From Sarcocystis neurona (Eukaryota > Apicomplexa > Conoidasida > Eucoccidiorida > Sarcocystidae): 64,000 nt of DNA. A program made the position numbers and the translations under genes. The notes under the pieces were generated by a model. The model was given only the letters and a program-made list of their open reading frames with translations. It had not been told where the DNA came from and did not search any database. Where the stretch lies: positions 2,193,863-2,257,862 of the forward strand of contig KL647298.1 of NCBI GenBank assembly GCA_000727475.1, read 5' to 3'. Below are positions 12,401 through 22,961 of this stretch, in pieces (within the stretch, counting starts at the first letter, position 1; every line of letters starts with the position of its first letter).

Positions 12401-15400
12401 TTCCCCGCCTTCTTCTCTTCTTCTTGTGATCTACTTTTCCCTCGAAATTCACCTGCAGAAGGGAGACAACGAGCTGTACGGGTCGACCGGCAACACGCCC
12501 TGCACCGACTGCAGCGACGCCACTTGGACCGGCACACTCTGCCCTTCAGAAAAGTCCTGCGGTCAGCAAATATTCATCTCCCACACCTCAACGCAGACAT
12601 ATACATATGCATGCATGTATAACTGCACCAGCGCTACGTACACATGCACACACATGCACATGTACATACAAATTTATACGTGCGGTGCACACCTATACAT
12701 ATATACACATGTTTACGGTCATACAGTCGCAGTGGTGCATATGGATATATAATACATATATGTGTACATTACGAGGAAGATTTACTCATTCTTTTGCCTA
12801 TGTATCTATGAAATAGATAGACAAGGATATGTCCTTGCATTAGTTTTTGTATCTCTGTCTTCTTCTGCGTAGACCTGCGTCCAAGCGTGTGTACCCGCCC
12901 CTACGCAGGTATAGACATAGAAAAGCACACGCACACACACACACATACATAGATGTACATGGACGCTCCTGTTCACCTGTAGATAAGCATGCACAGGAGA
13001 ACGTACGTACACACATAAATAGATATATGCAAGGCAGCAACCGCAGTACACACGCCTGCGTGTGTCCACACCGTATGTTCATAGAGACGTTTCCCTACCA
13101 TACGCATGCGCATGCAAACAAGAAACACAGACACAACACATACACACACAGAGACGCACGTCCGAACGTGGAAGGCAGCGAAGACTTTCAACGAATGTCG
13201 AAGATATTTGGACTGCGAAGAAAAGCTACATGCCTGCAGAAGTATATACGCAGAAGGCCAGTACATATATATATATATATATACGTGTCTAGAGAGAGAG
13301 CGGGAGCGACCTGCAGCTGTTTATTCGTTGAGAGCCGCATACATATACAAATAAAAAGTCCACAGAAGAAATACAAAGTCCACAGAAAAACTTCCCCAGG
13401 TATATACCTACGTGATTACGTGTGAATGCAGATACGCGCACAAGCCGCCAAACGCCTAGATCCACCTACGTCCGTACATATATAGATACATATACGTGCA
13501 TGCATATATATATGTATATATATGTATGTATATGCATGAGTGAGAGCGCTCGTACATTAACGCAGGTACAAATGAATAAAAATACGTAAAGAAGACTATG
13601 AAAGGTGAAGATACGCTGCAGACGGAGACGTGCTAACACATAGACACGCGGAAGGGCGGATTTTCAACTCGTAGAAATTTGGCAGCATGAACGTACCGCG
13701 GCGCATGTCTCTGTTATAAAAAGAGAACTATTTGTGAAGAGCCCGGTAATCAAGAAGAAGAACTTTTTCGGAAGTCACGAGCAGAGGAAGATGTCCACTG
13801 CGCCACTCACTCGAGCTGTGCGTGCGCAGCATGTCCACATACGGGTGCTTTCCTTACGCAGCGCTGCCTGCCTGCGTATATATCTATACATATATATATA
13901 TATATATATGTCTATATATGTGTATAGATATACACATATATATATATATATATAAGCATACAGATGGAAACTATACAAGTATACTAGACATACGATTACA
14001 AACACGCGTGCAGCGCTGTCTACACGTACACGATATATATATTGGTGTGCATTTATATATGTATGTATACATACGGAGACAATACAGGTGCATTAGTTCC
14101 ACACACATACAAATATGATATACATATATATGTATATGTATACGTATGGAAAGAATACGAGTAGAGTAGATATATATACACACAAATATGCGTGTAACCT
14201 ATATACAGAATAGGTATATATACGCAGAAACATATATACTTACACATGTGCATATACACACACGCGCAAATAAGTACATATACATGTATGTGTATATGGA
14301 TACGCAGCTTGTCAAGGACGTACGTATACGCACAGAAACACATGTGCACGTGGCCCCCGGTTTCGGGCAAGTAGCCGTGAAGAATCGAGAAGTGTATCCA
14401 GAGAAATAAAAGGCACGCAGACGGAAGAAAAGACGAGAATGGCGGCGCGACGAGCTGACGAAGAAGGGACGGGCGCGGAGAAGAACGAAAATGCATGCGT
14501 GTCTCTGTAGCTGCTGCACACCCATCTGCGCGTCTCGGTAGTCTCTGCGTTCTACGAAGTATTCACCGAAGCACATGCTGGGAGAAGGCCAGAAAGACGA
14601 GAATGCGAAGCACACATGTGGCTGCGCTGCTTGTTTTGCGTCTTTATCTATATATGGACAGCAGCTCACGTACGGACAACTTGTGCAGGGATACATGTTG
14701 AGCTACGCGCACGCCTACATGGCAGCTCTTGCATGCAGATGAAAGGGGAGGAAACGGATATATACATACTTTGACTTACAGACAAACATCCACGCATGCG
14801 AGTCGACGCTGACTACACCCAATTACGTACACCTATGTGATTATCTATCTATCTATATATGTATACATATATATTTTATCTGTGTATGTAGGTGTCCGTG
14901 TATAATTTCTACGCAGTACGGAAGCCTGCTGGCGTGCGCAGAGGTCCACCACACATGCGCAGATGTATACATCTACTAGAGAGGGATAGAAAGACTGAGA
15001 CGTCATATGAGACACTCGGGCGAAGCGCACGCCTTTCTGTATACGCATGCGTGTATAGCTATACTCGTGCATGTATCATGTATATCCGCAGAGATGTGTG
15101 TGTGCATATATTTTTGCCTCTACACAGCATGCGCAGGCAATGGTTCTCACACTACAGATGAAGCAGATGCGCCTTCTGCACGTGCGAGCAGCACCCGACA
15201 AGTTTACATATGAGGGAAGTGCAACAAGACCGGCAGCAGCACGAGGCAGCACCGACATGCAGCAGCGGGAAGCAGGAACAGCAGGACACACCTGAAAGAA
15301 GCAGCAGCCAGTGGGAACAACGACAGGAGGCAGCAAGACGGAGCAGCAAGCAGCGGCAACCCACAGGAGGAAGAAACAGCAGCAGGCAGCAAGAAGCAGC

Positions 15401-15699
15401 AGCAAGCAGCAAGACGCTACGCAGCGGGCTGCAGTAAGAATCAACAGCGAGACGCAGCAGCAGAACACATAGGAACTCAGGCAGCAGGGGAGAGGTTTTT
15501 CAGGCGCAGCCCCCAGTGAGTGGGTAGCAGCAATCCACAGCAGCAGAAGGGAGAGCGCTTTATCCTTGTGAAGAGCCGCGGAGAAGTCAAGACTTTCGCA
15601 GAGAAGTGGACGTACTGTGGGAGCGATGCCTGGCACGTAGGCAGTCGCTTGTGTGCTGCAGAGCAGCAGCAGTAGCAGCAACAAAGGAGATGCCATCAT
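361..15699 (-). CDS. TM9SF: TM9SF (nonaspanin/EMP70) gene, 5' part, 8 exons, continues off the left edge
   Basis: Multispanning membrane protein of the endomembrane system; family members act in Golgi/endosomal sorting of membrane proteins. Joining 15699-15616, 12556-12453, 11082-11004, 8122-8010, 6187-6019, 3980-3192, 1866-1786 and 435-361 gives 1494 nt, 498 residues with every phase matching. Visible in order: signal peptide, the family's mature N-terminal motif YVPGIAP, SPFCRPG, ESNLGQILLSDR, the lumenal YYLYNHFR and RIVGFEI blocks, a low-complexity insert (residues about 214-325), then IHWFSIVNSL with TM1, WKLLHGDVFR, TM2 with SPAYRGS, and TM3 with GYTSARLYKMF. The SPAYRG type motif resembles the TM9SF2/4 branch rather than TM9SF1/3. 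TM4-TM9 and the stop must lie beyond base 1. All introns are GT-AG except the GC-AG intron 6. Identity is very secure; subtype is tentative. Confidence 0.95.
629..735 (+). repeat. GGGGGAGAAGAGCAGCAGCA purine minisatellite
   Basis: Imperfect tandem copies of a unit of about 23 bp (AGGGGGAGAAGAGCAGCA-like) grading into CAG repeats on both sides. Confidence 0.7.
1399..1775 (+). repeat. (CTG)n-type triplet tract
   Basis: Nearly continuous CTG/TTG/CTA/GCT triplets for almost 380 bases in TM9SF intron 7. In the TM9SF transcript this reads as CAG-type repeat, opposite to the other triplet tracts in this gene. Confidence 0.8.
1786..1866 (-). CDS. TM9SF: TM9SF exon 7: TM2 with SPAYRGS
   Basis: Residues 447-473: LIGMAFVTVVFAGLGVV, then SPAYRGSLLQ. 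Matches the family's second membrane helix and the loop that follows. Acceptor TATGCAG|CTG, donor CTGCAG|GTAGTC, phase 0 on both sides. Confidence 0.93.
1867..3191 (-). other. TM9SF intron 6 (GC-AG)
   Basis: Donor GCGAGT at 3191, acceptor CAG ending at 1867. Holds CA/TA microsatellite (about 1890-2060, 2190-2290) and otherwise non-repetitive sequence with no recognisable exon. Confidence 0.8.
3192..3980 (-). CDS. TM9SF: TM9SF exon 6: RIVGFEI block, low-complexity insert, TM1, WKLLHGDVFR
   Basis: Residues 184-446, the largest exon (789 nt). Opens IHRIVGFEIVPYSV. An Ala/Gly/Ser-rich insert follows (about 3890-3572), then FTYDVMWQ, WSQRWDAYL, and the highly conserved IHWFSIVNSLVVVLLLSGIV of TM1 with MLRVLYRDIAKYN, ending GWKLLHGDVFRKP and LAGSGMQ. 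The next residues in the family (LIGM) begin exon 7, so the donor must be CAG|GCGAGT, a GC donor. Confidence 0.94.
3981..6018 (-). other. TM9SF intron 5
   Basis: Holds a minisatellite at 4088-4260, purine-rich sequence (4280-4800) and long TA-rich microsatellite (about 5180-5575, 5905-6000). No exon is needed between the flanking exons, whose phases join directly. Confidence 0.8.
4088..4260 (+). repeat. Minisatellite, about 53 bp period, core GGGTGGCCCCC
   Basis: Four diverged copies, each a TA/CA stretch followed by a GGGTG(G/C)CCCCC-type core, near 4090, 4140, 4192 and 4248. Confidence 0.7.
6019..6187 (-). CDS. TM9SF: TM9SF exon 5: lumenal YYLYNHFR block
   Basis: Residues 127-183. Reads IVDQLYVLLRHY, then GTPLGY, then DGAYYLYNHFRMLLYYH, matching the family's xxxYxLxNHLxFxVxYH strand pair that precedes the RIVGFEV block. 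Acceptor TGCTGCAG|C, donor CAA|GTAAGC, phase 0. Confidence 0.92.
6188..8009 (-). other. TM9SF intron 4
   Basis: CAG-rich tract about 6310-6540, TA/TG microsatellite about 6915-7530, and non-repetitive remainder. Joining across it restores Phe-127 (TT|C). Confidence 0.8.
8010..8122 (-). CDS. TM9SF: TM9SF exon 4: FCKTLC lumenal block
   Basis: Residues 90-126 plus two bases. LNFLKNSFCKTLCS matches the family's paired Cys motif (CxxLC), followed by an IKEHYHYQ helix. The acceptor TGTACGTACAG|CTG is one arm of the dispersed palindrome described in the findings. Donor TT|GTAAGG completes to Phe-127 with exon 5. Confidence 0.92.
8123..11003 (-). other. TM9SF intron 3
   Basis: Contains four perfect copies of the GTGTACGTACAC palindrome (8321, 10537, 10717, 10921), plus TA microsatellites at about 8510-8900, 9190-9440, 9740-9970 and 10180-10440. 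No exon found. Confidence 0.8.
11004..11082 (-). CDS. TM9SF: TM9SF exon 3: ESNLGQILLSDR block
   Basis: Begins with the single base that completes Arg-63 (AG|G), giving FCRPGTIEVEESNLGQILLSDRV across the junction. The NLGxxLxGDR signature of the family is clear. Ends KNTPFE|GTAAGG, phase 0. Confidence 0.94.
11083..12452 (-). other. TM9SF intron 2
   Basis: Holds a CTTCCCACGCTG minisatellite (11300-11580), TA microsatellites, and non-repetitive sequence (11750-12440). Flanking phases join directly as AG|G, so no further exon is required. Confidence 0.8.
11300..11580 (+). repeat. Minisatellite with CTTCCCACGCTG core
   Basis: Four copies of CTTCCCA(C)(G/C)CTG (near 11309, 11352, 11414 and 11567) separated by TA/CA microsatellite of variable length. 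Confidence 0.65.
12453..12556 (-). CDS. TM9SF: TM9SF exon 2: N-terminal lumenal domain
   Basis: Residues 29-62 plus two bases. Starts DFSEGQSVPVQVASLQSV and ends at SPFC, matching the family pattern (GExVPVxVNxLTS ... YYxLPFC). Acceptor GACCGCAG|GAC, donor TGCAG|GTGAAT, phase 2. Confidence 0.93.
12557..15615 (-). other. TM9SF intron 1
   Basis: CA/TA microsatellites (about 12590-12760, 13260-13550, 13870-14310, 14850-14890) and a CAG tract (15230-15430). Other parts are non-repetitive with no recognisable gene. Confidence 0.75.
15616..15699 (-). CDS. TM9SF: TM9SF exon 1: signal peptide and YVPGIAP motif
   Basis: Encodes residues 1-28. Two consecutive ATGs (15699 and 15696) precede a run of eight leucines, a cleavage-type CSTQATA, then YVPGIAPT, which matches the family's FYxPGVAP start of the mature protein. 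The frame stays open upstream to 15786 but without hydrophobic character that fits better, so the start at 15699 is preferred. The Leu run is written mostly in CTG, so it sits in a triplet-repeat tract. Donor is ACA|GTACGT, phase 0. Confidence 0.9.
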
Positions 15700-15960
15700 C
15701 TCAGCAGCAGCAACAGCAGCAGCACGTGGCCCCGGCCGGTGGGGAGCCTTTCTGCAGAGCAGCTGCTGCCTGCTACAACGCGACATCCTGAACTAAACAA
15801 CTGACGCTCTACGAACGGCGAAGCGCTGACGCTCTACGAACGGCGAAGCGCGAGCAGCAGCAGCAGCAGCACCGGCGCCAAACGCAGCAGGAGCAGCCTG
15901 CGCAGCGGTCGCAGCGGCGCTGCAGGAGCGGGGCAGCAGCACGGGTGGCAGCAACAGCTG
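15640..15960 (+). repeat. CAG-type triplet tract around the TM9SF start
   Basis: CAG/CAA/GCA triplets overlap the signal-peptide codons of exon 1 and continue into the 5' flank, interrupted by the 25 bp duplication. Confidence 0.75.
15801..15850 (+). repeat. Perfect 25 bp tandem duplication upstream of TM9SF
   Basis: The unit starting CTGACGCTCTACGAACGG and ending CGAAGCG occupies 15801-15825 and again 15826-15850 with no mismatch. It lies about 100 bp upstream of the TM9SF start codon, where a promoter or 5' leader would be. Confidence 0.9.
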
Positions 15961-18900
15961 CCGCTGCAGACTGCAGCTGAAAAGGGAAGAGATGCAGCGA
16001 GTGGATCCGTCGGTTTAAATTCCTGTTGCTGCTCTCTGGCGCTGCGTCTTCCAAGTATCCCTGTCTGTTGCTGCTGCTGCTGCAGCTGTCCACCTTCCTT
16101 CGCTTGTTTCTGCTGCTCGGACGCAATTCACTTCCCTTCTCTCAGTACTCTGGGACCCCCTGCGTTTCTCGCTGCTGCTGCTGCTGCAGCTGCGTCTGTG
16201 GGTTAAAAGCGGCTTCTCGTCCTGCAGTCCTTCAACGCAGCCTCGACAGCAGCAGATCCTCTCTTGCTTCTCTCTACCCTGCTCGTGTTCTCTCGTTTTC
16301 GCTCTTATGTTTGCGGCCCCTTGTCACACCTCTGCGTTTTTCAAAGAGAAACGTGTCGTTGTAGTGTGCAGCGAGAAGTCGGCCTGCCTGTATCACACGG
16401 ATGCGCTGCTGCTGCGCCTGACTTTTAAAAATTGCAGAGGCTACTTTTTGTCGAAAGGTGCGATAGCACCATCGCCACCAGCAGCTGGAGGAGCAGCCGT
16501 GATAGCAACGGTAGCTGCACCGAGAGCAACAGGAAGACAATAGCGATGAACACACCAGTGACTGTAGCAGGTGTGATGGACAGACATAAAAGACACAGCA
16601 TTCGGAGAAAGCAGCAACAGGAGAAGCAACAGCAGAATTAAAACGGAGCTGCCGGTGCTGTTGTGCCTCACGCTCTGCTGCTAATGCGGCAGCCGCGACG
16701 AGACACGGTGCCGAGGGATGAGGAAAGCGAAACTAGAAAATGGGGACCCGCAGGAGGACAACGGGAAGACCAGGGTGGGGGGAAAAAAATACGGTGAAGG
16801 AAACGAAAAGAATAGGGAAGGTAGTTGTTCTACGGATTGACAAAAGAAGGCACAGGGCCGTTGCTGCAGTTATTCTCAGTCACATGCTCTGTGCTGCCGC
16901 TGCTGCTGCTTGCCGACTCCCTCCTCTCGTTTTTTCAACCTCACGACCCGGTAGAACACTCCTGGGACGATCCACAAGGCAATAACATAATAACGAAGAC
17001 GAGAAGAAAATGCAAGTGTTCCACGCAAATACGGCTGGACTGCCGCTGCGGATCAAAATGCAGATGATGTGCAGTAGGAGACAAAAAGTGTAACAGAGTA
17101 AGACGGCTACTACTAGTACTACTCCGGCTCTGGGTCAGACTCCAGCAGCTGGGGACGCCCACTACACTATTCGCGTTCCTGCGGCCGCCACTGCTGTTGC
17201 CGTTGCTCTTGCTGCGCCCGTTCCTGCGTGTCCTGCTGCCGTAGTCGCTACTGCTCCTCGTGCTGTGACGTGCTACGGGGGGATGTTGTTCTTGTGTAAT
17301 TGTCGTCCTGCTGCTGGTGCCCATACGACTGCTCCTGCTGTGCTCCTGCTGGTCGGCGCGTATCTGAGGCACTTGCCGCTGCCGCTCCTGCTGCAACAAC
17401 CACTGCTACTATCCCTACTTTTTCGCACTGTACGCGCAAGGATGCATTAGAGTGTTTTGGCCTGAACAAAGACTGCAACGCCACGTCTGCTTTTCCTGCA
17501 CCTCACTGCTTCTTCATCTACTACTCCATGTATTGTAGGCTCTTCCTCTTGTAAGTCCTCAATCCTTCGTTACTGTAGTCCACCTTTGTTCCCGTATCGC
17601 TTCTGTTTTTCCCTGCTTCTTCTTTAGGTAGCGCTGATCCTTGATCGCCGTCGACCCACTAGTACATCATCGTCCCTTCTGCTGCATCAGAGTGTCTCCG
17701 CACTCGTGGTGGGCCCTCCTGCCTCTCTTGTCCTCCACTGTGTACATGATCCTTTTTGTCGTTTATGTGCCGCAACTGTAGACAGTATTACGGGAAATAT
17801 ATAGCTGAATTTGCCTTGAGCAGTACTAACTGCCTTACTAGTGCAATCCAGATATGAACGTGTACGAAGCTGTGTCTGCCCTCTACGTGTACCGTGTATA
17901 ATAAAATGTTACAACGGTGATAGTGGCGAGAGGAGATCTGCAGATTTTGTACTCGATGCAGTGTGGTCGATCACGCGGTGGTCGGTGGATAAGGACACGC
18001 AGCTAACGCATCACAACGGGGGAAAAAAAAAGGCAGTTCCGCTGAATACACGTCTCTGTGTACGGTTATGAGTATACACCCGTAGACCTGCAGTGTACAC
18101 GTCTGCGTACATGCGTGTGTAAAATTGTGCACTCATTTCAGTACAGATCTCAACCCAGATATACATGCATACACATCTGTCTGCATATGGGTTCTGGCGG
18201 CCACATGAGGTAAAAATTTCATTCCTGTCGGTGTCCGTAGGCGCGGTACATGTATGTAGGACACAAAGGTGTACATGTATGTATGCACCATCAAACAACG
18301 CTTTCAGGGGCGCATACGTAACGACATATTTATATAGATATGTATGTATATGCACGTTTAGACTACTTACTAGCTGTGGATGTGTGAATATCCGCGCAGA
18401 GTTGTAGAAATAAACTCTGCCACTGCAGACACCAGCACGCGCAAACACCCGAGTTGGTGGTAGGTAGTGCGTAGGGCGACACTGTCCAGCAACCTTATCT
18501 CATTCCGTAAGGAGTTCTCCCGTTTATCTTAATAAACAACCCTAACATAGTAATTAACTTCATTTCGCACTGAAATGCGACCGCGTCAAGAAAGAGAACT
18601 TTGTCGCACGCATTTCCAAACAGGAGAAGAAAGAATGGAGATGAGGGAGTGGGAGCAAAACCATACACTCATCTTTCTTCTACTAATAGAACGAACCAAC
18701 AAGAACACGTGAAACTCCGTGTACGGCTGAAGTGGACATAAAGTAAAGTATGTCACGCGAAAACTTCTCTTGTTACACTGCGCGTGCATCTCGCATAAAA
18801 TAAATCACGATTTGATGTTTTCCTCTACGCGTGTGTGTATGACGATTGCCATCTCGCGCGGAAATACATGGTGTTACGTCCACTTTGTGAAAAAGCACGC

Positions 18901-21900
18901 CAAAGAGAATTCAAGAGTCGACTTACATTTGGTGTGGCGCACGTGTATATATATATATATATATCAGTCACATCATGACGAAGCACACAATGAAGGAAAA
19001 TGTGAAGCTCCATATACGTGGGCCGTGCTTACACCTTATAAAAGTACCTTCTTTTCGCGAAGACACTTTTCGGATGTACGTCCCTCGGGAGGAAAGTCGA
19101 GAGCGGTGATCTTTTATTATCATTATATGCTGACGATTTCTTCGTACACCAAGCAGCAATGCTTTGTCTTTTCACAGCACGTAGTGGTAATATCATGGAA
19201 TATTCAACCTCACGCGCTGTACGTACAGCGGAAGAGATTGCTGGAGGACGGAAAGAGCCCTGCTCACGCGTGCACAAGCCGGAAGGGCGGAGCTTGTATG
19301 GAGGAAAATCGGAGACACAACTAAACCTCAATATGTCAGGCTACCTGAACCTGGGGGGGAGTTCCAGTGTTTCAGTACATCTGTGTCGCGCTCACCTGAA
19401 GGTAGAGGACTGTCACCTCCAAGTGGTGTACGTGTACCCGAGGACAAGAACGTCTAAGCACTTGTTTTCTGGTCTGTGCAGCTTGGTTTTGTTTCCGCCG
19501 TAAAGAACGAAATCTCTCGCATTCTGGAAAACTGTACTTTTCTGTTTACCACCTGCCTATGCTTTCTACTCATACGGAAAGCTCTCAAAGGTACTCTGCA
19601 GCTACGGGATAGAGATCTGCACGAGCAGGAAATAGGCTGTAGTTACACACGTCACCGTGTAACGTCCGTACACCCGAGAAAAGGCACGCTGACCAGGCAA
19701 GGATTTGTGCGCCTAGCGATTGCGAAAGCTTGTACCGAATCTCCCGTCTAGTGATCTTACTCCTGGAGTTGTTTAGATAAGGAGTCGACAGCTTGCCTAT
19801 TGGTAACCACGCGATACAAATCTCAGGCATGTCTGCGTGTACGAGGGATTACACACATATAAACATAAACATGCGTTTACGCATCTCTGTGCGAAGCGCA
19901 GTATACGGCACGTCTCTCTATTCTGAGTAGTTGGAACTAGATACACACGTATATATGCACCCTGGGACTGGGGATAAGGGCCGCACTCCAAATCATCTGT
20001 CTAACAACTAGCGCACCTCGCGTTGTTGTGATGTCCCGGTCATTCCTTCGATGCAGAGGTAAAAGTACTTAGGAAAAAAAGTTTGATTCGGTTCCGCACA
20101 CCGCAAGTGCAAGGATGTATAATTCACAGTTCTTATGCCAGAATAGCGTCCTGCCCACGTCCTGCAACGCCTAGAGAGCGTGCGCCAACAATTATTGGGT
20201 CGAAAAGAAAATAACCCTGTTCCCCAGGACACACTGATTAGGAGATTAGAGGTGGACTCAAAGTGTTTCTGTCTTGTAAGTGAGATAGGCGTGCGCATGT
20301 TACGCAGGAGGTTCTTCGAAGTGTGCGTAGTCGCTTTTCTGGATTACGTTTAGTTTCGGTGTCCATCGGAGCAGACTATAATGTACGAGCAAACTAGGGG
20401 CTTCATACACAGTAGTACACGAATATATGGGGAAAAACCAGACAACCGTGTTTGGTCGTACAATACTCTTCACTCGTGTCCTTAAATCTGCGAGCACCCT
20501 AATCTATTTGGGTGGAACCATCTTCCTGGTAGCGCACGCCGGTCGCTACGCGCCAACATCCAGATATATAATATATATGCATATATAGAGAGGCAGAGAG
20601 AGACACAGAGAGATATACCGTAAAGAAAGGATCAAGCATGCATTCTAAAGGATAACCGTATTCACTGAGAAATATAGTTACTGTGCGTTTTATACCTATG
20701 CGCGAATCGAATATGGGGGGACTCAAATCTCCCGTTTTAGACCACGTACAGCAAACGCTCTACTATCTCTGCACCACAGAAAAAGCTGTGGTACAACATG
20801 TTTGACGCGCCGTTTCCTCAACAAAACTGCTGCGATGTGCCTCTTCATTACACACTCCACAGCACAGCAACAGGACCCTCACCTGCATACGAAACGCCAA
20901 TCAATGTACGATGTCCCAGGAATCACACAAACACGTTTACTCTACGCGCAGCAAGATGTCCGCACACAGCTTACTAAAAAGCGCTAGTCGCCCACGGCAG
21001 TTCGTCTTTATATCGGCACTAAATGGAAAACGTATACGTGTTCCAAGTGAGCACATATAGAAGCCTACGTATGTACAAAAGTGCACATACACATATATGT
21101 ATACATATCTTTATCTCTATATACTTTTACGCTTTGAATGTAAGTCAATATGTATACACAATTGCCTGCCACGTGACACATTTCTACGCACACATACGCG
21201 GATGCGTATTTGTCGGGCGCAATAGACAAGGTTGCATCAGATTACTAGCGCACACAAGCATTTCACTGACATAAGCATTCTACACCAGCGAAATCATCAA
21301 TTGCAAGTTTTGGCTCGGAGCCGTACCAAATTCCTTATCTTTTTTTTCAGTTTTCTTCGCGTTTTACGAAAAGGACGGTCCTGCTGCTGCTGTAGATCAG
21401 AAGCGACTTCTGTGTTCACGTGACAAACTGACCGACTGGCTTTGCTTTACCCGTTTTCTCCACCCACGTTACCGCATGCGCCTCAACGTAGAACACATCG
21501 TACGTATGCCGAATTACAGCAGATGCGCTGCTTACGGATGCGTGACACAGACAAAATGAATGCGTGAGTGCGTGAACGTGCCTCGTCTTTTGAAGAGCGC
21601 AGGCGTCACCGCATGCATAGTGTCCGCATTATTGCTCAGAGTGTGGGCTTGTACATGTCCAGCTCCAGCAATGTTGCTGACAGAGTGTGCGCGGTAATGC
21701 GGGCGTTCACTCATCAATGTGCCCGTAACGTCCATGCGACAAAGGATGCGGGCCGCCATCCTGGGGCTTAGAGAATTCACGCGAGATTGCATTCCACCGT
21801 CATGTCTCGCAGTTCAAAGAGCGCGGGCAAAACGGAGCACGCGCTTCATGTTGCCGTACGCGTAATAGACGAGTTTTTAACTTTCCTAACGCAGGCTTGC

Positions 21901-22869
21901 TTGCGAAATAATGTTGCGTGCATCTTTCCAGAAGAATTACGCACAGCCGCCGAATCCAGCACGCAGCGATGGTAGCACAACAGCAGCTTTCCCTCCGTAG
22001 AACAAGAAAGCACCGCCTAGTCTCACACCGGTGTAAGTAATATGTATTGACGTTGACGCATCTCTAACATACATGCGCATGATCACACATATCTTTATAT
22101 GTGTACACATGTGTCTCTACTGCGTCGATGCAGCTTGTGCTTATGTGCGTCTGTACATAAATACGCACGTATAGGTGGCCACGTAAATCAACAAATGCAC
22201 GTATTCATTTAAATTTGTATGTTGGTAAGTATGCAAGTGCACCTGTGTGAACGATTTTCACGTCTGAGGTCTCAGTCAAAACTACGCAAACGCATGCAAC
22301 TCACGTACGTATGCACACGAAGAGGAAATACTTGCAGTTTCGTAGGTGTTTCAGGTGTACGTACACCTCACAGTCAATGCTAAGAATACGCTTCCCAACT
22401 CCGCCTCTTCCCACGAGGACCTCTCGTGCAACAGCAGTAGTCCTTTTGCTCATCCACACACATTGTCTCCTTGTGCACGTCCTTTTCGTCTCTACGGTAT
22501 TTCTATTGGCTTGCGTATGTCTGTATATACGTATGCAGATGTATACACGTACAGAAACACACATGTGCGTTCCCAGTCACGTTCATTAAATGGTGCTGTC
22601 ATACGTACATGTAGCGTAATGTGCGTTTTCATCTTGTCAACTAGGTAAATATCTGTGCTTATATACGAGGCCCATACACTCTTACACGACCACTTCCTCC
22701 TCTACAATATGATATATATTTATATGTGTGAATACTAAAAAGCAGCAAAACGAAGAAGACCTCTTGGCACTACTATGCATTGAGAAAAAGGTCAACTTCG
22801 CTTAGTCGTAGAGGGTATGAATTAACAATTCAAATCGAAAATCCTCCTCCTGAAGATTAGGCTCGCCCT
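15853..22869. other. Intergenic region between clathrin heavy chain 3' end and TM9SF 5' end
   Basis: CAG/CTG and GTT/CTG triplets recur up to about 17.4 kb. From about 17.5 to 22.8 kb the sequence is mostly non-repetitive, apart from short TA runs near 18.95, 20.57, 21.10 and 22.70 kb. Open frames up to 184 codons exist but match no family I know and show no splice-compatible chain. The 3' UTR of clathrin and promoter of TM9SF must lie here, but no polyadenylation or promoter motif can be fixed. Confidence 0.6.
20712..20785 (-). other. Degenerate tRNA-like sequence (relic or tRNA-derived repeat)
   Basis: On the minus strand, GTGGTGCAGAGATAGTAGAG resembles a polymerase III A box with D arm, and AGATTTGAGTCC about 30 bases on resembles a B box/T arm with C56 replaced by T. 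The anticodon arm does not pair well. A 7 bp perfect hairpin (20773-20779 with 20786-20792) overlaps its 5' end. A functional tRNA is unlikely. Confidence 0.22.
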
Positions 22870-22961
22870 TCAAAAAGAAGGAAAGGGTCGCGCAGCCCCT
22901 GGGGCAGACCCAGCAGGTGGCATGCCTCCTCCAATGCTGCTGCTTCCCAGCGCCGCCGCTC
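22870..22961 (-). CDS. CHC: Clathrin heavy chain exon 16: C-terminus and stop
   Basis: Completes Gly-1824, then [17 protein letters not shown] and PFPSF, with TGA at 22872-22870. Ser/Gly/Pro tail composition resembles clathrin C-termini. Acceptor GCGTAG|GA in matching phase, no other in-frame candidate nearby. The least conserved exon, so slightly less certain. Confidence 0.8.

Noticed and set aside
20495..20520. CCCTAA word suggesting telomere-type repeat
   Set aside because: Single occurrence; no TTTAGGG array anywhere in the window.
20500..20575. Second tRNA-like sequence on the minus strand
   Set aside because: A GATGGTTCCACCC block resembles a B box weakly, but no matching A box or stems could be drawn.
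21787..21975. Small plus-strand frame with a helical-looking sequence (AVRVIDEFLTFLTQACLRN)
   Set aside because: Briefly considered as a histone-fold fragment, but no signature residues support it and it is only 62 codons.
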